Assembly: GCA_039586575.1 (NCBI GenBank)
Contig: JBDHKD010000017.1
Coordinates: forward strand, 1 to 64,000
DNA length: 64,000 nt
Origin: G020344215 sp039586575
GTDB taxonomy: Bacteria; Gemmatimonadota; Gemmatimonadetes; Palauibacterales; KS3-K002
Direction of reading: 5' to 3'
In this document: positions 1-9,387 of the stretch, piece by piece
Numbering within the stretch: position 1 is the stretch's first letter
How the letters are laid out: every line of letters begins with the position of its first letter
The notes under the pieces: generated by a model
What the model saw: the letters and a program-made list of their open reading frames with translations, nothing else
Database searches by the model: none
What the model was told of the DNA's origin: nothing
Program-made: the position numbers and the translations under genes

Positions 1-104
1 AACCCTTCGTCGATGGCAGCCTGCACGTACATGACCACCATCAGGAGGGCAACGATCGTCGCCACCAGGAAAGACCACGGCGGCATGCCACGCTTCTCGG
101 CCAT
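1..104 (-). CDS. Membrane protein, N-terminal fragment (cut by window edge)
   Basis: The start ATG is at 104, with a good ribosome site (GAGGA) just upstream in the gap from the previous gene. The visible 34 residues begin MAEKRGMPPW and run into a hydrophobic helix (SFLVATIVALLMVVMYVQAA), so this is a membrane protein or signal-anchored protein. It lies 17 bases after the stop of the secreted propeller gene on the same strand and is probably its operon partner. Too little is visible to name a family. Confidence 0.6.
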   Translation of the reverse strand, partial: MAEKRGMPPWSFLVATIVALLMVVMYVQAAIDEG

Positions 105-121
105 CTCTCTTTCCTCCTCGA

Positions 122-2047
122 CTATCGCTCGGTCAGGCGATAAGCCCTGACCCGGTTGTCCAGGAAGGTCGGGATGATCAGCAGGTTACGCTCACCGATG
201 TACTCGAAGTCGGCACTGTTCACTCCGTCGTATAGCGTGTCCAGTATCTCCACGACCTCGCCGTCCGGCGTGACGACGTACGTCTGTCCCTCCCAGTGCG
301 ACACCAAAAAGTTACCGTGGTTATCGACCCGGATGCCGTCAACGACTCCGGCACCCAGGCAGACGATGTCGGTAACGGTCTTGTCTCTCAGGCTAACTGC
401 TTTCAGCTTCCCATCCCCGGTGTTGCCGACCAACAGCGTGTCACCGTAAATGTAGACGCCGTTGGCTCGCACGATCTCGGGTCCGTCCAACCACACCTCG
501 AACTCACCGTCCTTATACCTGTAGATGCGGCTGTCGATGTGCGAGCCCGTCCGCGTGTCGGTGATGTACACGTTGCCGTCGGCATCGACATCCAGATCGT
601 TGGGGAAGTCGACATCGGGGATCGGATAGCGGCCCACGATCTCACCGGTCCCGATGTCGATCTCCGTCAGGTTGCGACGCTCGGCGACCCACAGCCTGTC
701 ACCATGAAGCCGCAGCCCGGCCGGTGCGTGCAACCCCTCGACCCACCGCAGCTCGATCACCTCCCCGCTCAGCGACAGCTTGGAGATGTAGCCCGTCAGC
801 TCGCTCTTCTGTGCATACTCGGCGTCGAAGTTGGTCACGTAGAGAACGTCGCGCTGTCGATCGTACTGAACCGACTCGGGCGTCAGAAACATCTGCGGTG
901 TCTCCCAGAGCAACTCGAGCCGCCCGTGCTCGCGGATGGGTGGCTCCAGTTCACCATCGGCTCGCGCCGTGAAGCCCCAGCCACCGGACGTCTCCGCAAC
1001 CATCAGCAAGATCTCGTTCAGGCCCTTCTCCGGCGTCAGGTGCACCTGGTCGTAGGGACCCACAACGCCGACGAACGACGGATCGCGGTAGCGGTAGGTA
1101 CTATTCCCCGAGAAGACCTTCTTGCCGTTAAGGAACAGATCGAGCTCATCGCTATACCCGAACGTGAGCGCGAGTAGCTCGTTCCCCGTCGAGCGGAAGC
1201 TCGTACGCGCCAGGACGATGTCCCCTTCAGGGTTCGCTCTCGGCACGTGCCGCGAGATATCGACCAGACCCGAGGCGTCCGCCTTCACCTTCTGCCAGCC
1301 GGCGAAGAAGATCGTGTAGAAGTGAGGGTACCGTGCCCGGTTGGCGCGCCGGGTCGGGTAGGTTCTGGAGATCTCCCAATCGCTGATCGTGCCCGCCGGC
1401 GTCTCCACGGCCGGTGGCTCATCGAACTCCAGTTCGTCGGTGAGCACATAGCGGAAGTTCGAGAAGCAGCCTTGATCGCCCGGCTCGCTCAGCACGCCTA
1501 TGCTACCCCGGCTCACACCGTGCTCAAGCTGGTTGATCACGAGCGCCGGCTCATCCATGTCGTTCATGTAGAAGCGAGCCTGCGAACCCTTCACTTCGAG
1601 TCTCAGATGGATCCACTCACCGATCGGGATCTCGGCCCCCGCTGTGTATCCCTCCCCGCTGTACAGCTGCCAGCCGGCGACGCGGTTGATCACCGGTGTA
1701 TACTGGATGGCATCGGGGTAGAACGGGGATCTGTGCGGACGAATGTAGAGACGCTCGAAGTTCTCTTCCGACTGCAGTCGGAAGACGAGCCCCGGATAGG
1801 AACGGACGCGATCGACGACCACGTCGACCTCGATGATACCGTTTTCGAACTCGAGATCGTTCAGGTAGGCCGCGCCCAAGAAGCACTCTCGACCCAGCCT
1901 CGTTGTCTGCTCGCCGGTCAGCACGTTCCAGCGCTCGGAGTCGAAGGGAACGACCTCCGGTTGCGCGACGGCGCCTCGTGCCGGCACGAGAGTCAGCAAC
2001 AGCACGAGGCCGCGGACGCCAAATTTGGCCGACGTTCTACATGCCAT
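122..2047 (-). CDS. Secreted ConA-like / SMP-30-type beta-propeller protein
   Basis: A 641-residue exported protein. The N-terminus has a cleavable signal peptide (hydrophobic GLVLLLTLVPARGAVAQ, ending near residue 28). Residues about 30-205 look like a concanavalin-A/LamG-type (DUF1080-like) sandwich, with GEWIHLRLEVKGSQARFYMN typical of that fold. A second beta-rich domain follows. Residues about 375-640 carry repeated propeller strands resembling SMP-30/gluconolactonase proteins (DLDVDADGNVYITDTRTG). It probably binds or hydrolyses a carbohydrate or lactone in the periplasm. The substrate cannot be read from the sequence. It is the first gene of a two-gene minus-strand unit. Confidence 0.75.
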   Translation of the reverse strand: MACRTSAKFGVRGLVLLLTLVPARGAVAQPEVVPFDSERWNVLTGEQTTRLGRECFLGAAYLNDLEFENGIIEVDVVVDRVRSYPGLVFRLQSEENFERLYIRPHRSPFYPDAIQYTPVINRVAGWQLYSGEGYTAGAEIPIGEWIHLRLEVKGSQARFYMNDMDEPALVINQLEHGVSRGSIGVLSEPGDQGCFSNFRYVLTDELEFDEPPAVETPAGTISDWEISRTYPTRRANRARYPHFYTIFFAGWQKVKADASGLVDISRHVPRANPEGDIVLARTSFRSTGNELLALTFGYSDELDLFLNGKKVFSGNSTYRYRDPSFVGVVGPYDQVHLTPEKGLNEILLMVAETSGGWGFTARADGELEPPIREHGRLELLWETPQMFLTPESVQYDRQRDVLYVTNFDAEYAQKSELTGYISKLSLSGEVIELRWVEGLHAPAGLRLHGDRLWVAERRNLTEIDIGTGEIVGRYPIPDVDFPNDLDVDADGNVYITDTRTGSHIDSRIYRYKDGEFEVWLDGPEIVRANGVYIYGDTLLVGNTGDGKLKAVSLRDKTVTDIVCLGAGVVDGIRVDNHGNFLVSHWEGQTYVVTPDGEVVEILDTLYDGVNSADFEYIGERNLLIIPTFLDNRVRAYRLTER

Positions 2048-2392
2048 CGGAATTCTCCTGATAAATTATCGTTAGCTGCGTGGTAAGATCGTGCGGGAAG
2101 GCCACACGGGCTCGGAGGGTCACGGCAAGGCGACGCGGGGGTCCAATACAAGCCGGACAGGTGGTGGGCGACCTCACGGCCGCCCTTATGCACGGGTGCA
2201 TCCCATTGAGTTCGACGCCCCTATTGCATCCCACCTGCCCGCTGTATCGAAGACTACGAGGCGAGGCGAGGCCAGGTTTCGCGATTCGGCCCACTCTGTC
2301 CCCAGCCCATGCGCAGCGCTATAATGCCGGTGCAGTCTCATCGGAAGATTCTCTCAATACCCAAGACTCTACTGGAGCCCGGGGAGCTGACC
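2048..2392. other. Divergent intergenic region, no gene seen
   Basis: About 345 bases separate the minus-strand propeller gene from the plus-strand lipoprotein RidA gene. The open frames here lack coding character and a ribosome site. I saw no tRNA and no clear terminator. The region must hold both outward promoters, but I cannot place boxes with confidence. Confidence 0.5.
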
Positions 2393-2836
2393 ATGATTCC
2401 TCGGATCGCCGCCGCAGCCGTCATCACCTTGCTCGTCGCCTGCCAGGCGCCGCCGCCCGACCGGGAGACGCTGCACAGCCAGGCGCCGGATCGGCCCTAT
2501 AGCGGTGTCGTCCGCGCCGGCGACACCTACTACTTCGCCGGCAGGATCGGCGTCAGCGACGAAACGCGTGCCATGACCGAGGGCCGCACCGCCGCCGAGG
2601 TGCGCAACATCATGGAGTCGTTCGGGGCGCTGTTCGAAGAGCTGGGGCTCGATTTCGGCGACGTCGTCAAAGGCGATGTCTTTCTTGCCGACGTGAATGA
2701 CTACGCCGTGATGAATGAGGTATACGGCGAGTATTTCTCGAACGACCCGCCGGCTCGAACCACCGTCGCCGTGGCAGCGTTACCCGGCGGCGCGCGGGTC
2801 GAGATCGCTTTCACCGCAGTGCGCACAGCTCGCTGA
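2393..2836 (+). CDS. RidA/YjgF-family lipoprotein
   Basis: A 147-residue protein of the RidA (YjgF/YER057c/UK114) family, whose cytosolic members hydrolyse reactive enamine/imine intermediates of PLP enzymes. The start ATG at 2393 is preceded by GGGGAG. The first residues are a lipoprotein signal with lipobox LVAC (Cys18), which is unusual because RidA proteins are normally cytoplasmic. The body has the family signature: YFAGRIGV near the start, a trimer-forming core, and a C-terminal PPARTTVAVAALPGGARVEI block. The family Arg that binds substrate carboxylates appears to be present (PPARTTV). An envelope role is inferred from the lipobox only. It is followed 10 bases later by a small membrane protein gene. 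Confidence 0.85.
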   Translation: MIPRIAAAAVITLLVACQAPPPDRETLHSQAPDRPYSGVVRAGDTYYFAGRIGVSDETRAMTEGRTAAEVRNIMESFGALFEELGLDFGDVVKGDVFLADVNDYAVMNEVYGEYFSNDPPARTTVAVAALPGGARVEIAFTAVRTAR

Positions 2837-2845
2837 GGAGAATCG

Positions 2846-3040
2846 ATGAGGGGCTGGCAGTTCTTTTGGGACCTGGTGCTCCTGGGGATTATCGTGATTA
2901 TCGCCACGCGCGTGACCGTCGTCATGGACCGCGATCGCCGCTTCTCACCGACCGTCCGCTGGGCGATTCTCGTCGGCCTCATCCTCGCCGGCGCATTGTT
3001 CATGTCCGTAGTCCGCCATGCGGGCCCGCTGACCGAGTGA
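2846..3040 (+). CDS. Small two-helix membrane protein
   Basis: A 64-residue protein with two predicted membrane helices (FFWDLVLLGIIVIIATRVTVV and WAILVGLILAGALFMSVV) joined by a short charged loop. GAGGAG lies just upstream of the ATG. It sits between the lipoprotein RidA gene and the secreted glycosidase gene with tight spacing, so it is likely co-transcribed. I recognise no family. Confidence 0.6.
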   Translation: MRGWQFFWDLVLLGIIVIIATRVTVVMDRDRRFSPTVRWAILVGLILAGALFMSVVRHAGPLTE

Positions 3041-3048
3041 ACTCCGTC

Positions 3049-5673
3049 ATGTCCCGCTCAACTCTTGTCGACTGCAAAGCAACGACGCTCGCCGCGCTCG
3101 CGCTGCTGGCGGGCCCAGCAGCTCTTGGGGCGCAGGACGTAGCGAAGTTCACCGTCGTTCAGAGCCCCATACAGCTGGAGGGCCCGGCGCGACCCGGCGT
3201 CTACCTCGGCGGCGTGGGCCGCGAGGCCGGCTTCTTCGGCGACGAGACCGGTACCTGCGAGGCGTGGTCGTGGCCGGTGAAGCTGTTCCACGACTTCGAG
3301 CTCGCCTTCAAGATCCCTGACTACAGCGAACCGATCCCGGGGCGCAGCCTTGCCACCCGAGTGATCGTGCGACCCGAACTGATGACGGTGGTCTACACTC
3401 ACGCCACCTTCACCGTCCACCAGCACTTCCTGGTACCGCTGGAAGAGCCGGGGATCATCGTCCTGCTGGACGTGAGCGCGGTCACCCCGGTCGAGATCAT
3501 CGCCGCGTTCAAGGCGGACCTCGACCTCATGTGGCCGGCGGGGATCGGTGGGCAGTACGCGTACTACGACGCGAGCAACAAGCGGTTCATCCTCTCCGAA
3601 AGCCGCCGCGAATACAACGGCTTCGTCGGTTCGCCGTTCGCCACCGAGGGCTCGACCCATCCTGCCCACGCGACGCCCGATGCGCCATCGGTCTTCCGCG
3701 TCGCCGTGGACAGCGAGCGGATCGAGAACGAGTTCATCCCCATCATCATCGCCGGCGGCATCATGCCGCGCGACTCGCTTGCCGTAGTTTACGACCGGCT
3801 GCTCGAGAACGCAGAGAGCTATTACGACCAGCGCGTCGAGCACGCCCGCCAGATCCGCGAGCACCATGCCTCGATCACCACGCCCGACCCCCAGCTCGAC
3901 CTAGCACTCGAGTGGGCGAAGGTGAACCTGGACGAGGCGCTCGCCTGCAACCCGGACCTCGGCTGTGGGCTCGTCGCCGGCTACGGGCCATCGGGGCGCG
4001 GCCGTCGACCCGGCTTCGGCTGGTTCTTCGGCGGCGACGCCTCGATCAACATCCTCGGCATCCTCCCCTACGGCGGCTTCGAGCTCGCCCGCCACGGCCT
4101 CGACTTCCAGCGTCGCAACCGCCGCGAAGACGGGAAGATGCCGCACGAGGTCACCCAGTCGGCGATGCGCACGCGGGAGAACTGGTACACCGACTTCCCC
4201 TACGCCTACTACCACGCCGACACGACCCCCTACTGGGTCGTCGCGCTGTGGGGTTACTGGCTACAGACCGCCGACACCGCCTTCGTGCGCGAGAGCTGGG
4301 GGGCGGTGCGCGACGCCTACCGCTGGGGACTCGCCAACGACAGCGACGGCGACATGATCGTCGACAACACCGCCGCCGGATTGGGGGCCGTCGAGGTGGG
4401 CGCCATCGGCAGGGGGCTGCACCAGGACATCTACCTGGCCGGGATCTGGGTGGCGAGTCTGCGAGCGGTCGCCGACCTGGCCGCTGCCGTGGGAGAGGAT
4501 GCGCTGGCCGAGGAAGCGGCGGCCAACTTCGCGACGGCAAGCCGCAACCTCGAACGCGAGTACTACCTGGAGGACGAGGGGCTTTACGCCTTCGGTGTCC
4601 TCGAGGGTGGCAGGACGAATCCGGCGGTCACCGTGTGGCCGGCGACGGCGATGTCGTTCGGGCTGTTGGACCACCAGCGCGCCCAGAATTTCCTCGACGC
4701 GCTCGCCTCGCGCCGTCTGCTCTCCGATTGGGGCGCCCGCATGCTCGACAGCGAACACGAGCTCTTCGATCCGCTCCAGTACAACATGGGGACGGTCTGG
4801 GGCTTCGTGACCGGCTTTGCCAGCTGGGCGCTCTACGAATACGGCCGTGTGCATGCGGGCTATGCGGCGCTCTGGGCGAACGCGCGATCGACCTTCCGGT
4901 ACGCCCGGGGCCGCAACCCGGAGCTCATGTCCGGGGCTTTCTTCCGCACGCTCGACACGACGGTACCGCACCAGTTCTTCGCCACCAGCATGATCCCGAC
5001 CCCGCTCTTCCGCGGGCTGCTCGGACTCGCGGCCGATGCCCCGCGGCGCCGACTCTCTTTCACGCCGAAGCTCCCGGCAGACTGGGATTCGCTGTCGGTT
5101 CACGGCTATCCGGTGGGCTCGAGCCGGCTCGATATCGACGTCCTTCGTGGTGACGAGGTGCTGACCGCCTACTTCCGGCGCAGCGGCGCGGGAGACTCAC
5201 TGCGCGTGAGCTTCGCACCAGGGCTGCCGCCCGGCTCACGTGTGCTCGACGTGCAGCTGGACGGAGAGACCGTACGGTTCGACAGAGTGACCAGGGACGA
5301 TACACCAGGAGCAGATCTTGACTTCAACGTGACAGACGAAGCGCGCGTCTCGATCTTCTACGAGCCGGGGATCGGCTTGGCGCCCCGGCGTTCCCACCCG
5401 CACGTCGGCAGCGAAACCGCCGGCCTGCATATTATTCGCTTCCGCTACGACTCCGTGAGCGGCGACTACATCTTGAGCCTGGAGGGCCGCGGCGGCCGCG
5501 GCTATGACATCGACCTGATCACCCCGCGTGGCGCGCCCCGCGACGTCCGCGGTGCGACGCTGACCGGATCGGCACGCGGTCGCTCGACGCTCTGGATTTC
5601 ATTCGACGAGCGGCCCGCTGGCTACCACGAACACGAGATACGGTTCAAGAACCCTCAGACGGACTCGCGATGA
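3049..5673 (+). CDS. Secreted six-hairpin glycosidase, glycogen-debranching-like
   Basis: An 874-residue exported protein; the chosen ATG at 3049 puts a signal peptide (LAALALLAGPAALGAQ) at the N-terminus. Residues about 30-290 form a beta-sandwich of the type that precedes (alpha/alpha)6 domains. The barrel, about 290-690, contains FGWFFGGDASINILG and AVEVGAIGRGLHQDIYLAGI, which match the substrate-pocket segments of amylo-alpha-1,6-glucosidase / GH15-like enzymes. The C-terminal 150 residues are a further beta domain. It probably acts on an alpha-glucan or oligosaccharide in the periplasm. It is one of three enzymes of this fold in the window and overlaps the deaminase start by ATGA. Confidence 0.75.
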   Translation: MSRSTLVDCKATTLAALALLAGPAALGAQDVAKFTVVQSPIQLEGPARPGVYLGGVGREAGFFGDETGTCEAWSWPVKLFHDFELAFKIPDYSEPIPGRSLATRVIVRPELMTVVYTHATFTVHQHFLVPLEEPGIIVLLDVSAVTPVEIIAAFKADLDLMWPAGIGGQYAYYDASNKRFILSESRREYNGFVGSPFATEGSTHPAHATPDAPSVFRVAVDSERIENEFIPIIIAGGIMPRDSLAVVYDRLLENAESYYDQRVEHARQIREHHASITTPDPQLDLALEWAKVNLDEALACNPDLGCGLVAGYGPSGRGRRPGFGWFFGGDASINILGILPYGGFELARHGLDFQRRNRREDGKMPHEVTQSAMRTRENWYTDFPYAYYHADTTPYWVVALWGYWLQTADTAFVRESWGAVRDAYRWGLANDSDGDMIVDNTAAGLGAVEVGAIGRGLHQDIYLAGIWVASLRAVADLAAAVGEDALAEEAAANFATASRNLEREYYLEDEGLYAFGVLEGGRTNPAVTVWPATAMSFGLLDHQRAQNFLDALASRRLLSDWGARMLDSEHELFDPLQYNMGTVWGFVTGFASWALYEYGRVHAGYAALWANARSTFRYARGRNPELMSGAFFRTLDTTVPHQFFATSMIPTPLFRGLLGLAADAPRRRLSFTPKLPADWDSLSVHGYPVGSSRLDIDVLRGDEVLTAYFRRSGAGDSLRVSFAPGLPPGSRVLDVQLDGETVRFDRVTRDDTPGADLDFNVTDEARVSIFYEPGIGLAPRRSHPHVGSETAGLHIIRFRYDSVSGDYILSLEGRGGRGYDIDLITPRGAPRDVRGATLTGSARGRSTLWISFDERPAGYHEHEIRFKNPQTDSR

Positions 5674-6203
5674 ATCGACCCGAGATAAAGCGGCCGGACT
5701 TCGACCATTACTTCATGGGCCTGGCGGTGGCGGTGCGGAAGCGCGCCAATTGCCTGGGCAGCCGCGTCGGCGCCGTAGTAGTGAAAGACTGGCGCGTGCT
5801 TTCCACCGGCTACAACGGCACACCGTCGAAGATGCCCAATTGCCTCGACGGCGGTTGCGAGCGCTGTGCCCACCCCGAGCGCTTCGAATCCGGCAAGGGC
5901 TACGACCTGTGCATCTGCGTCCACGCCGAACAGAACTGCCTGCTTGCCGCCGCGCGCTTCGGCATCTCGGTCGAAGGGGCCACGATCTACAGCACCATGC
6001 GACCCTGCTTCGGTTGCACCAAGGAGCTGCTCCAGGCGGGTGTCGAGCGGGTGGTCTATATCCATGACTGGCAGCATCCCGACTCCGACATGCGGAACGA
6101 GTACAGTCGGATTCAGAGCCGGTTCCCGGGAGGGATCAACAAGTTGGACATGGAGGATCCGGATGCCGAGTGGGCGCTGCCCACGAAGCGGAGCGGCTCC
6201 TAG
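5670..6203 (+). CDS. Deoxycytidylate (dCMP) deaminase family protein
   Basis: A 177-residue zinc deaminase. The catalytic signature is intact: CVHAEQN supplies the zinc-binding His and the proton-shuttle Glu, and PCFGC supplies two zinc-binding Cys. An extra Cys-rich insert (CLDGGCERCAHPERF) before the HAE motif is typical of the dCMP deaminase/ComEB group, which makes dUMP from dCMP for thymidylate synthesis. The start ATG overlaps the previous stop (ATGA), so translation is probably coupled. Its stop codon directly abuts the stop of the convergent PEGA gene, leaving no room for a terminator. Confidence 0.9.
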   Translation: MNRPEIKRPDFDHYFMGLAVAVRKRANCLGSRVGAVVVKDWRVLSTGYNGTPSKMPNCLDGGCERCAHPERFESGKGYDLCICVHAEQNCLLAAARFGISVEGATIYSTMRPCFGCTKELLQAGVERVVYIHDWQHPDSDMRNEYSRIQSRFPGGINKLDMEDPDAEWALPTKRSGS

Positions 6204-8102
6204 TCACCAACCGGCGCCCACCTTGAGCACGGCGTAGCCGCCGGCGAATTCCCAATCGCTTACCTCAAAAGCCGCGATCGGCTCGCTGAGGCCATCACCC
6301 TCTTCGATCAGATCCCGATGCCCGGTCCAGCTGTAGAAGGCACCCAACTCGAGTGACGACCGACGGCCCAGCCGGATATCGAGGCCTACGTCGCCACCGA
6401 CGCCGAGCTCGGTCGAAGAGAACCTCTCGTCGAAGGGCTCGGGGTCTCTCAGCTTCAGTGTGTTCCAGTGGCCCCGTATTCCGACATAGGGTTGCAGGTT
6501 CTTGCTGATTCTGAAGAAGCGAGTCAGGTCGAGGAAGAATTCGTAGTACTGGTTGCTTCCCTCGAAGTCAGGGAGCCTCTCCAGGAATATCAGGTCCGCA
6601 CCCACGGTCAGCTCCCAACCCGCCGAGTAGAGGCTCGCTGCCAGCCGCGGACCGTTGCCCTCGACGCTGAACCTTTCCACGTCGCCGAACAGCGCCATCT
6701 TCCACTCGGCCTCGCCGCCGACCCAACCGACGCTCAGATACACTCCGTTCGGCCGCCGACGAGTTTCCATGGCGTCCCAGTCGCCCTGTCCGGACTCCGA
6801 ACGCCGCTCGGATCCGAACCTCAGCCCCAGCCTCAGGGGAACGGCTTCACCACCTCGTACCCTCACGCTCAGCGTGTCCGACGAATAGGAGCCGCGTGTG
6901 CCCCATACGAGGTGCGCGCCGGCGGAGACACCCTGTATGGTCAGCGCCTCTCCGGTGCTGCAACTCCCGACGGGGCCGCCGCGCTCGTAGTCCAGGTACA
7001 CGCGTATGCCGTCGTGCACGCAGGTCACCACGATGTCGCCGGGATGCTCGCTCAGGTTGGCCCGGATGTGATGTTCTTCGCCGTGCTCCAACGTGAAGTC
7101 GCGCGTGTCGGGATCGAAGCCGTGCCGCTCGAGCCGCACTTGGTGACGGCCGGCGGTGATCTCCCTGCCCACCCAGGGCGTGGTGCCAACAAACTCGTCG
7201 TCGAGATAGACGTGGGCGTCTTCGGCATTCGACTCCACGACGACGGTCCCCACGCCCCGGGCGAGCACGATTTCCCGCCTCACTATGCCGCCGGGCGGCA
7301 CGTGCACGTAGTCGCTGAACGGACGGTGGCCGACCGCGGTCACGGTCAGCAAGTGACGTCCGGCGGTGGTCGTCGTCGTCACCGGCGCCGGTACGACGAC
7401 CCGCCCATCGATCTGGACCCAGGCGCGGCTCTCGTCCTGTGTTCGCACGTCGACCCGCAGCTCGCCCACCGCGTCCGCCGACAGCGAGTCGCCGGCGGCC
7501 GGCGGCAGCCCGTACGAGATAGCACCCAGCGCCGGCACGAGGTCCCGCTCGGCATCGAGCGCTGGCGGCGGTACCACCACGCTCCAGGTTCCCAATATCT
7601 CGCCGGCGGTGAGCTCCGATGCGCCCGCGGCGACGACTAGCTTCACCCGAAGCTCCACGCCGCCACGCACCGGCAACACCGACGGTTCCAAGATGCTGCC
7701 CGCAGTCGCGAAACGGCCGACGACATCACGGGCGCGGCAGAATGGTGCTTCGTCCGTATAGCAAGTCTGCAAGTCCTCGAGGATGCGCTGGCGCGTCGCC
7801 TGGTCGATGACCCGGACTGCCTGCGCGGCCAGCGCCGTGGCCAGGCGGCGCTCGAGCAGATCGCTGGCCCGCACCCGGTAGCCCCGCTCGTCGTGCAGGA
7901 CCGGAAGGATGACCAACGGCTCATAGTTCTCCAGGTCGGCGATCGAGGCGCGGACCTCGGTCACGAGCCGCGCGAGGTGTCCGTCGAGCTCGTCCCGCAC
8001 GGGGTCGATGTTTTGCGCGCCGCAGACGGCCGGCCACAGCAGCGAACCCAGTAATATTCCCGGACCGCCTGCGAGCGCGCGTTTAGTCTTCTGGCACAAC
8101 AT
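6204..8102 (-). CDS. PEGA-domain outer-membrane protein with FlgO/CsgG-like N-terminus
   Basis: A 632-residue exported protein and the last gene of a three-gene operon. After a signal peptide (ILLGSLLWPAVCGAQ), residues about 30-180 resemble FlgO/TolB/CsgG-type domains (conserved LLERRLATAL and VRVIDQATRQRIL). Residues about 225-345 contain PEGA-type surface repeats (AHVYLDDEFVGTTPWVGREI). The last 190 residues alternate aromatic and polar strands and end in VLKVGAGW, as an outer-membrane barrel does. Its start overlaps the upstream lipoprotein gene by 20 bases. I infer an envelope complex with the two upstream lipoproteins; its function is unknown. Confidence 0.7.
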   Translation of the reverse strand: MLCQKTKRALAGGPGILLGSLLWPAVCGAQNIDPVRDELDGHLARLVTEVRASIADLENYEPLVILPVLHDERGYRVRASDLLERRLATALAAQAVRVIDQATRQRILEDLQTCYTDEAPFCRARDVVGRFATAGSILEPSVLPVRGGVELRVKLVVAAGASELTAGEILGTWSVVVPPPALDAERDLVPALGAISYGLPPAAGDSLSADAVGELRVDVRTQDESRAWVQIDGRVVVPAPVTTTTTAGRHLLTVTAVGHRPFSDYVHVPPGGIVRREIVLARGVGTVVVESNAEDAHVYLDDEFVGTTPWVGREITAGRHQVRLERHGFDPDTRDFTLEHGEEHHIRANLSEHPGDIVVTCVHDGIRVYLDYERGGPVGSCSTGEALTIQGVSAGAHLVWGTRGSYSSDTLSVRVRGGEAVPLRLGLRFGSERRSESGQGDWDAMETRRRPNGVYLSVGWVGGEAEWKMALFGDVERFSVEGNGPRLAASLYSAGWELTVGADLIFLERLPDFEGSNQYYEFFLDLTRFFRISKNLQPYVGIRGHWNTLKLRDPEPFDERFSSTELGVGGDVGLDIRLGRRSSLELGAFYSWTGHRDLIEEGDGLSEPIAAFEVSDWEFAGGYAVLKVGAGW

Positions 8103-9387
8103 CGAGATCTCTCAACAGCTTCATGACCGCGGCGGTCAGCCGAGGCACGAGCCGCAAGGTCGCCTCCTCGCGAGCCGCGGCCCGCGTGGCGCCAAGCCCG
8201 TTCACCGATGCCAGATCATCACTGATGCGACCGGAACCCGACTCGAGCGACAGCGTCGCGCGTGCCGTCGCTGTATACAGCTCGCCCGTGCCGTCGCTAT
8301 CCTGCACATCACAGGTTACATCGAGAACCGTCACCCCCTTGGACCGGGGCACGAGACGAACACCACCGGCTTCCAGCTGCTCGCGCAGGGCCCCGATCAC
8401 CGCTCCGCACTGACCGTCTTCCGCCAGCGCCAGCTCGACGTCCAGTGGCTCACCGACATCGATCGTCACCGATCGATCGAGCAGCTTACCCAGCGCGTTG
8501 GCGATCTCTGATGCACCCGAGGGAACGGCATCGAGGTAGCCCGTTATGTCGGGGCGCGCGATGACTCGACCCGTCCCCCCAGGTATCGCTTCCGGCAACT
8601 CACAGACCGCACGGCCATCCTGATCCGTCAAGGCCGCCATCACTTCAGATCCCAGATAGCAACCCAGCGGGACACCGGCCGCCGCCACGCCCCCGTAGCT
8701 CGCGCTCAGCTCGACCCCCCGGTCCCCAACGCGAGCGGCGAACTGCAGGGGCGTGACCAGCGATTCGGCCAGACCCGCCAGCCGGGCGGTGTGCCCGGCG
8801 CGGTGAAGGTTCCGGGGCACGACGACTTCGTTTAGTGTGGCTACCAGGATTTCCATCGCCGCACCCCAGCGACCTTCACCAGCGACACCGGGCGCCCGCT
8901 CGACCGCCTGTTCGACCATGCGCTCGGCCCGGAAGGTCGTCTCCTCGATCCGTGCCTTCTCCTGCTCCGCCACGGCGCGCGGGTAAGCGAGCAGAACACT
9001 GACGTAGTACGAGCGCGTACCGAAGTCGTTCTCACTGACCTCGTGGTACGTGTCACTGCGCCGAACGTCGGCCAGAAACAGGTCGGCATCGAGGTAACTC
9101 CCCGAGCCAGCGGCCCGTGTCTCTTCGGTCGAGCGATCGTAGACGTAGGACGAGAACCGGGCGCCGACCCACGCGGCGACGTCTATTAGCGCCTCGCCGC
9201 GCGCGCATCGCAGCGCTTCCTGATACGAAGGAAGCTCGGAACAGATGCCGACGAAGTAGAGCGAATCGCGCGCGGCTGGCGTCAGCTCGACCCAGGCGGG
9301 CCGCTCGGGAGCCGACCGCTCCAGCGCCGCACCACCACCACAGGCTACGACGAGCGACGCCGCCAGGGCTTGCGCCCTAAGCCTCAC
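8083..9387 (-). CDS. Lipoprotein with LPP20-like domain
   Basis: A 434-residue lipoprotein: a short signal ends in the lipobox LVVAC (Cys16). Residues about 30-150 (RPAWVELTPAARDSLYFVGI, then a helix EALRCARGEALIDVAAWVGA) resemble LPP20/FlgP-like domains that start with a PxW motif and continue with a long amphipathic helix. The C-terminal half has mixed alpha/beta segments that I do not recognise. ATGA overlap with the upstream lipoprotein gene and 20-base overlap with the downstream PEGA gene show tight operon coupling. Confidence 0.65.
   Translation of the reverse strand: MRLRAQALAASLVVACGGGAALERSAPERPAWVELTPAARDSLYFVGICSELPSYQEALRCARGEALIDVAAWVGARFSSYVYDRSTEETRAAGSGSYLDADLFLADVRRSDTYHEVSENDFGTRSYYVSVLLAYPRAVAEQEKARIEETTFRAERMVEQAVERAPGVAGEGRWGAAMEILVATLNEVVVPRNLHRAGHTARLAGLAESLVTPLQFAARVGDRGVELSASYGGVAAAGVPLGCYLGSEVMAALTDQDGRAVCELPEAIPGGTGRVIARPDITGYLDAVPSGASEIANALGKLLDRSVTIDVGEPLDVELALAEDGQCGAVIGALREQLEAGGVRLVPRSKGVTVLDVTCDVQDSDGTGELYTATARATLSLESGSGRISDDLASVNGLGATRAAAREEATLRLVPRLTAAVMKLLRDLDVVPED

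Noticed and set aside
2048..2392. tRNA gene in the larger gaps
   Set aside because: No T-arm GGTTCRANYCC-like sequence with pairing acceptor ends was seen in this gap or in the other large gaps.
3531..5153. 540-codon Arg/Pro/Ala-rich frame inside the first glycosidase gene
   Set aside because: Composition is that of an out-of-frame GC-rich shadow. The glycosidase frame explains the region with recognisable motifs.
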